A stretch of DNA of 7,513 bases from CAYGZL01 sp964354345 (lineage in GTDB: Bacteria; Chloroflexota; Anaerolineae; Anaerolineales; UBA4823). The notes beneath the pieces are model-generated. The model was not told where the DNA came from. It did not search any database and saw only the letters and a program-made list of their open reading frames with translations. This document shows positions 5,677-7,513 of this stretch, one piece after another. Location of the stretch: assembly GCA_964354345.1 (NCBI GenBank), contig CAYGZL010000006.1, positions 1 to 7,513 of the forward strand, in the 5' to 3' direction. The number at the start of each line of letters is the position of its first letter. Positions within the stretch are counted from its first letter, which is position 1. Made by a program: the position numbers and the translations under genes.

Positions 5677-6462
5677 TTATTCGTTCTGATAGATCGCCAG
5701 TTGTGTGTTGGAGATCTGGATGACTTTCTCCGCCGGTAAGCAATCCAGAATGGCTCGAGTGACATCATTATATTCCCCGTAATTTGCAAAATCATGCCAA
5801 ACGATAAATCCATTCGGCTTACACATCTTCAAGGCGTTTAATGTGTCCGATTTAACGGCGTGGTAATCGTGCGCTCCATCAATAAAGACCAGGTCTATCT
5901 TCGCATAGTAGGGTGCGAAAGCGAAGTGAAAGGAATCACCGTAGAATTGAATGATCTTCTGCTCAACATCTTTTCCCTGATATTCTGCGTTAGGAAGACT
6001 GTCCTGGACCATGACTGCGTCCGTTGCATAGACAGGACGCGCTAATTTCCCCTTTTCTACGGGTGGTAGATCAAGCGTATAGACGATGCAATCAGCGGCG
6101 GAATTTAGCGCAAAGTTTAAGGCCGTTCTGCCACGATAGGTGCCAATCTCAAAGATTTGCTTTGGTTGGATTGATGCGGTAATCAGGGCTAAATAGGCCA
6201 GTTCATCCACCGGTGTTCCGATCCCCTTCCCCGGCAGGTGTTCTAAAGTAATCCGGGTGCCAACTTTTATCGGGATAATATCGAAAATATCTTTTGACTC
6301 CCAACGCTCCTTACCGACCAGACTCATATATTCTCTAAATATCCTGCCCGGGAATGTTTTCGCCCGCTGTGGATTTTTTATGAGTAACTTAAGCATTAAG
6401 AAATTAAAAGTTGAGAGCGCTCCCACAAGGAGATGAAGCGGTTTATTTTTCACAATCAACAC
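5677..6462 (-). CDS. class I SAM-dependent methyltransferase (Methyltransf_24-like), 261 residues
   Basis: This is a Rossmann-fold methyltransferase. Motif I is IFEIGTYRGRTA at residues 103-114, the SAM-ribose acidic residue is Asp131 after IVYTL, and the post-strand motif is DLVFIDGAHDYHAVKSD at 190-206, followed by KPNGFIVWHDF at 215-225. The DGAHDY plus HDF combination is typical of the Methyltransf_24 group, often found with glycan or O-antigen genes. The N-terminus has a hydrophobic stretch at about residues 9-28 that may be an amphipathic or membrane-attached helix, so the enzyme could sit at the membrane. The start shown is GTG at 6462; GTG at 6453 and ATG at 6396 are alternatives and no ribosome site decides between them (GGAG lies 11 bases upstream of 6462). 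The glycosyltransferase gene begins 71 bases downstream. The methyl acceptor is unknown. Confidence 0.92.
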   Translation of the reverse strand: MLIVKNKPLHLLVGALSTFNFLMLKLLIKNPQRAKTFPGRIFREYMSLVGKERWESKDIFDIIPIKVGTRITLEHLPGKGIGTPVDELAYLALITASIQPKQIFEIGTYRGRTALNFALNSAADCIVYTLDLPPVEKGKLARPVYATDAVMVQDSLPNAEYQGKDVEQKIIQFYGDSFHFAFAPYYAKIDLVFIDGAHDYHAVKSDTLNALKMCKPNGFIVWHDFANYGEYNDVTRAILDCLPAEKVIQISNTQLAIYQNE

Positions 6463-6477
6463 AGGTTAGAATTCTCC

Positions 6478-6491
6478 AGACCGGCTGGTCT
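6478..6491. repeat. short inverted repeat in the leader of the methyltransferase gene
   Basis: AGACC-GGCT-GGTCT has perfect five-base arms and a four-base centre, 15 bases upstream of the GTG start. It could be an operator or a small leader hairpin next to the GGAG; nothing identifies a regulator. Confidence 0.25.
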
Positions 6492-6529
6492 AAATATTAA
6501 ATTGAAGGGAAAGTATATCATAAGATGTA

Positions 6530-6550
6530 GGGCAAGCCGTTAGCTTGCCG
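6530..6550. repeat. hairpin element after the glycoside hydrolase gene, related in style to the 78-bp array
   Basis: GGCAAGC (6531-6537) and GCTTGCC (6543-6549) are perfect arms around CGTTA. The element is led by GTAG (6527-6530), the same lead-in as GTAGGGGCAGAC at 3987. It lies 17 bases past the hydrolase stop on the minus strand. Without a following U-run it looks more like a dispersed palindromic repeat than a classic terminator, though it could slow transcription or protect the 3' end. Confidence 0.5.
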
Positions 6551-6566
6551 TTGGTACACGATGGAA

Positions 6567-7513
6567 TTATTCCGGCATTTGGTCGGTTCGTCCAGTGAAA
6601 TACAGTGCTGTCGAGGCTGGCGGTAACAGGACTGTGAATTCAGACAGCCCTCGTCCGAGAATCTGCAGCTGAAACAGGTCATAAACCACTTCGACCGGTC
6701 GGGGCAGCTTGAAGGTGCGCGCCCCACCCGAGACGCTGTGCACGCTGAGCAAGTCTGGCGTGGCGTATAACACGTCGCCATCTGGGTTGTACAGGTGCAC
6801 CCCGGCATAGCGGGCGATGCCGCGCAACACCGGCGCGGGTACATCCGGCGAGGCAATGTACACCGAACTCCAGGTTGCCTGGGCATCTCCTTCGATAAAG
6901 GTTCTTACGCCAAAGCCAGATTTACAACGCCCCAGGGAATACACCACCTCGCCCAACGTGATCGCTTGCGGGTCTTCCAGGTGGAAAAGCGGCCCGATCG
7001 GGTTGGTCGAACCCCAGAACCAGTCCTGGGGCAGGCCCTGGGTGATGGGATGCTGGAAATTGGTGATGTGCATCAGCGGACCCCAAGGGCCATCGCCCTG
7101 CCCGAAGTGCAAACCGGTCAAATCCGTCATGTGGTCTATATGCAGGGGGTTTGCTGCTGGAATGGTTTTTTGGGCATCCGAGTTCAGATACCCTGGGGCA
7201 TACAACCATAATGCGACCTGCCCGTTACGCCGTATAATATTTTTCAAGGCTTCCCGCCGTTGGTTATTCAGGTGAAAGGGATTCAAGAAGATGTACAGCT
7301 TGTATGGTGGCAGGTCGCTTTCCAAGAGGTCGTTGAGCAAATACACATCATGCGGCGCGCCGAAGCGGTTCAGGCTGACCACCCGCTGGCGCCAGATCAA
7401 CGGCAGGTCAACGTTATTTTGGATCGATTCATAATAGTACGACTCGTCGTCCAGCAATACCGCCACTTCAGCCGCGGGTTTCCGGTCAAGCTGGAGTGCC
7501 CAGTTCCCCAGTT
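6567..7513 (-). CDS. glycoside hydrolase of the GH42/beta-galactosidase-like type, C-terminal part (5' end beyond the window)
   Basis: The frame stays open to base 7513, so this is the C-terminal 314 residues of a larger protein; GTG 7466 is an internal codon. The stretch LGNWALQLDRKPAAEVAVLL, then DDESYYYES, followed by NRFGAPHDVYLLNDLLESDL and YKLYIFLNPFHL, resembles the trimerisation (glutamine-amidotransferase-like) domain of GH42 beta-galactosidases and related putative glycosyl hydrolases. Downstream, the block around WSSVYIASPDVPAPVLRGIA and YAGVHLYNPDGDVLY, then LLSVHSVSGGARTFKLPRPV, matches the usual end of that domain. The last part (VVYDLFQLQILGRG to LPPASTALYF) is the short C-terminal beta domain. 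The catalytic TIM barrel and its two glutamates lie outside the window, so substrate cannot be judged. Methyltransferase and glycosyltransferase genes follow on the same strand after 104 bases. Confidence 0.85.
   Translation of the reverse strand, partial: LGNWALQLDRKPAAEVAVLLDDESYYYESIQNNVDLPLIWRQRVVSLNRFGAPHDVYLLNDLLESDLPPYKLYIFLNPFHLNNQRREALKNIIRRNGQVALWLYAPGYLNSDAQKTIPAANPLHIDHMTDLTGLHFGQGDGPWGPLMHITNFQHPITQGLPQDWFWGSTNPIGPLFHLEDPQAITLGEVVYSLGRCKSGFGVRTFIEGDAQATWSSVYIASPDVPAPVLRGIARYAGVHLYNPDGDVLYATPDLLSVHSVSGGARTFKLPRPVEVVYDLFQLQILGRGLSEFTVLLPPASTALYFTGRTDQMPE

Noticed and set aside
6518..6886. Minus-strand ORF of 122 codons rich in Cys and Arg
   Set aside because: It is a shifted frame of the glycoside hydrolase C-terminus, running on through the intergenic hairpin.

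Overview
The window looks like bacterial chromosome of moderately high GC content, most likely from a Chloroflexota (Anaerolineae-like) organism. That placement is inference. It rests on hairpin-forming repeats built around GTAGGGGCAGAC / GTCTGCCC and GGGGTAGAC / GTCTACCCC arms, which I associate with that phylum, and on the gene content. No rRNA or tRNA gene, CRISPR array, transposase or phage gene was recognised.

Almost everything is coded on the minus strand, so gene order reads right to left. At the right edge (7513 to 6567) is the C-terminal part of a large glycoside hydrolase of the beta-galactosidase type, with its catalytic barrel outside the window. A short hairpin follows, then a class I SAM-dependent methyltransferase (6462-5677). 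Next is a very long GT-C membrane glycosyltransferase (5605-2900). Two of its inferred cytoplasmic loops are expanded, and one carries an in-frame 78-bp tandem repeat made of perfect DNA hairpins. These three genes fit a carbohydrate or cell-surface glycan theme, but no pathway can be named.

Downstream is a compact three-gene set: a two-helix membrane protein with a polyglutamate tail (2825-2469), a carbon-nitrogen hydrolase whose start overlaps it by 4 bases (2472-1588), and a three-helix membrane protein (1558-1247). Spacing indicates one transcript, possibly a membrane-associated amidase unit.

At the left edge is the N-terminal 328 residues of a UvrA-family ATPase (986 to beyond base 1). 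The stretch that holds the UvrB-binding domain in classical UvrA is replaced here by a short low-complexity linker, which points to the UvrA2/DrrC-like class. An SOS-box-like inverted repeat lies 17 bases upstream of its start. A small plus-strand ORF (1011-1232) has codon structure typical of coding DNA but no recognisable family.

No clearly new multi-gene system is evident. The best leads are the repeat array inside the glycosyltransferase, the UvrA variant with its SOS-like site, and the nitrilase/membrane-protein trio.
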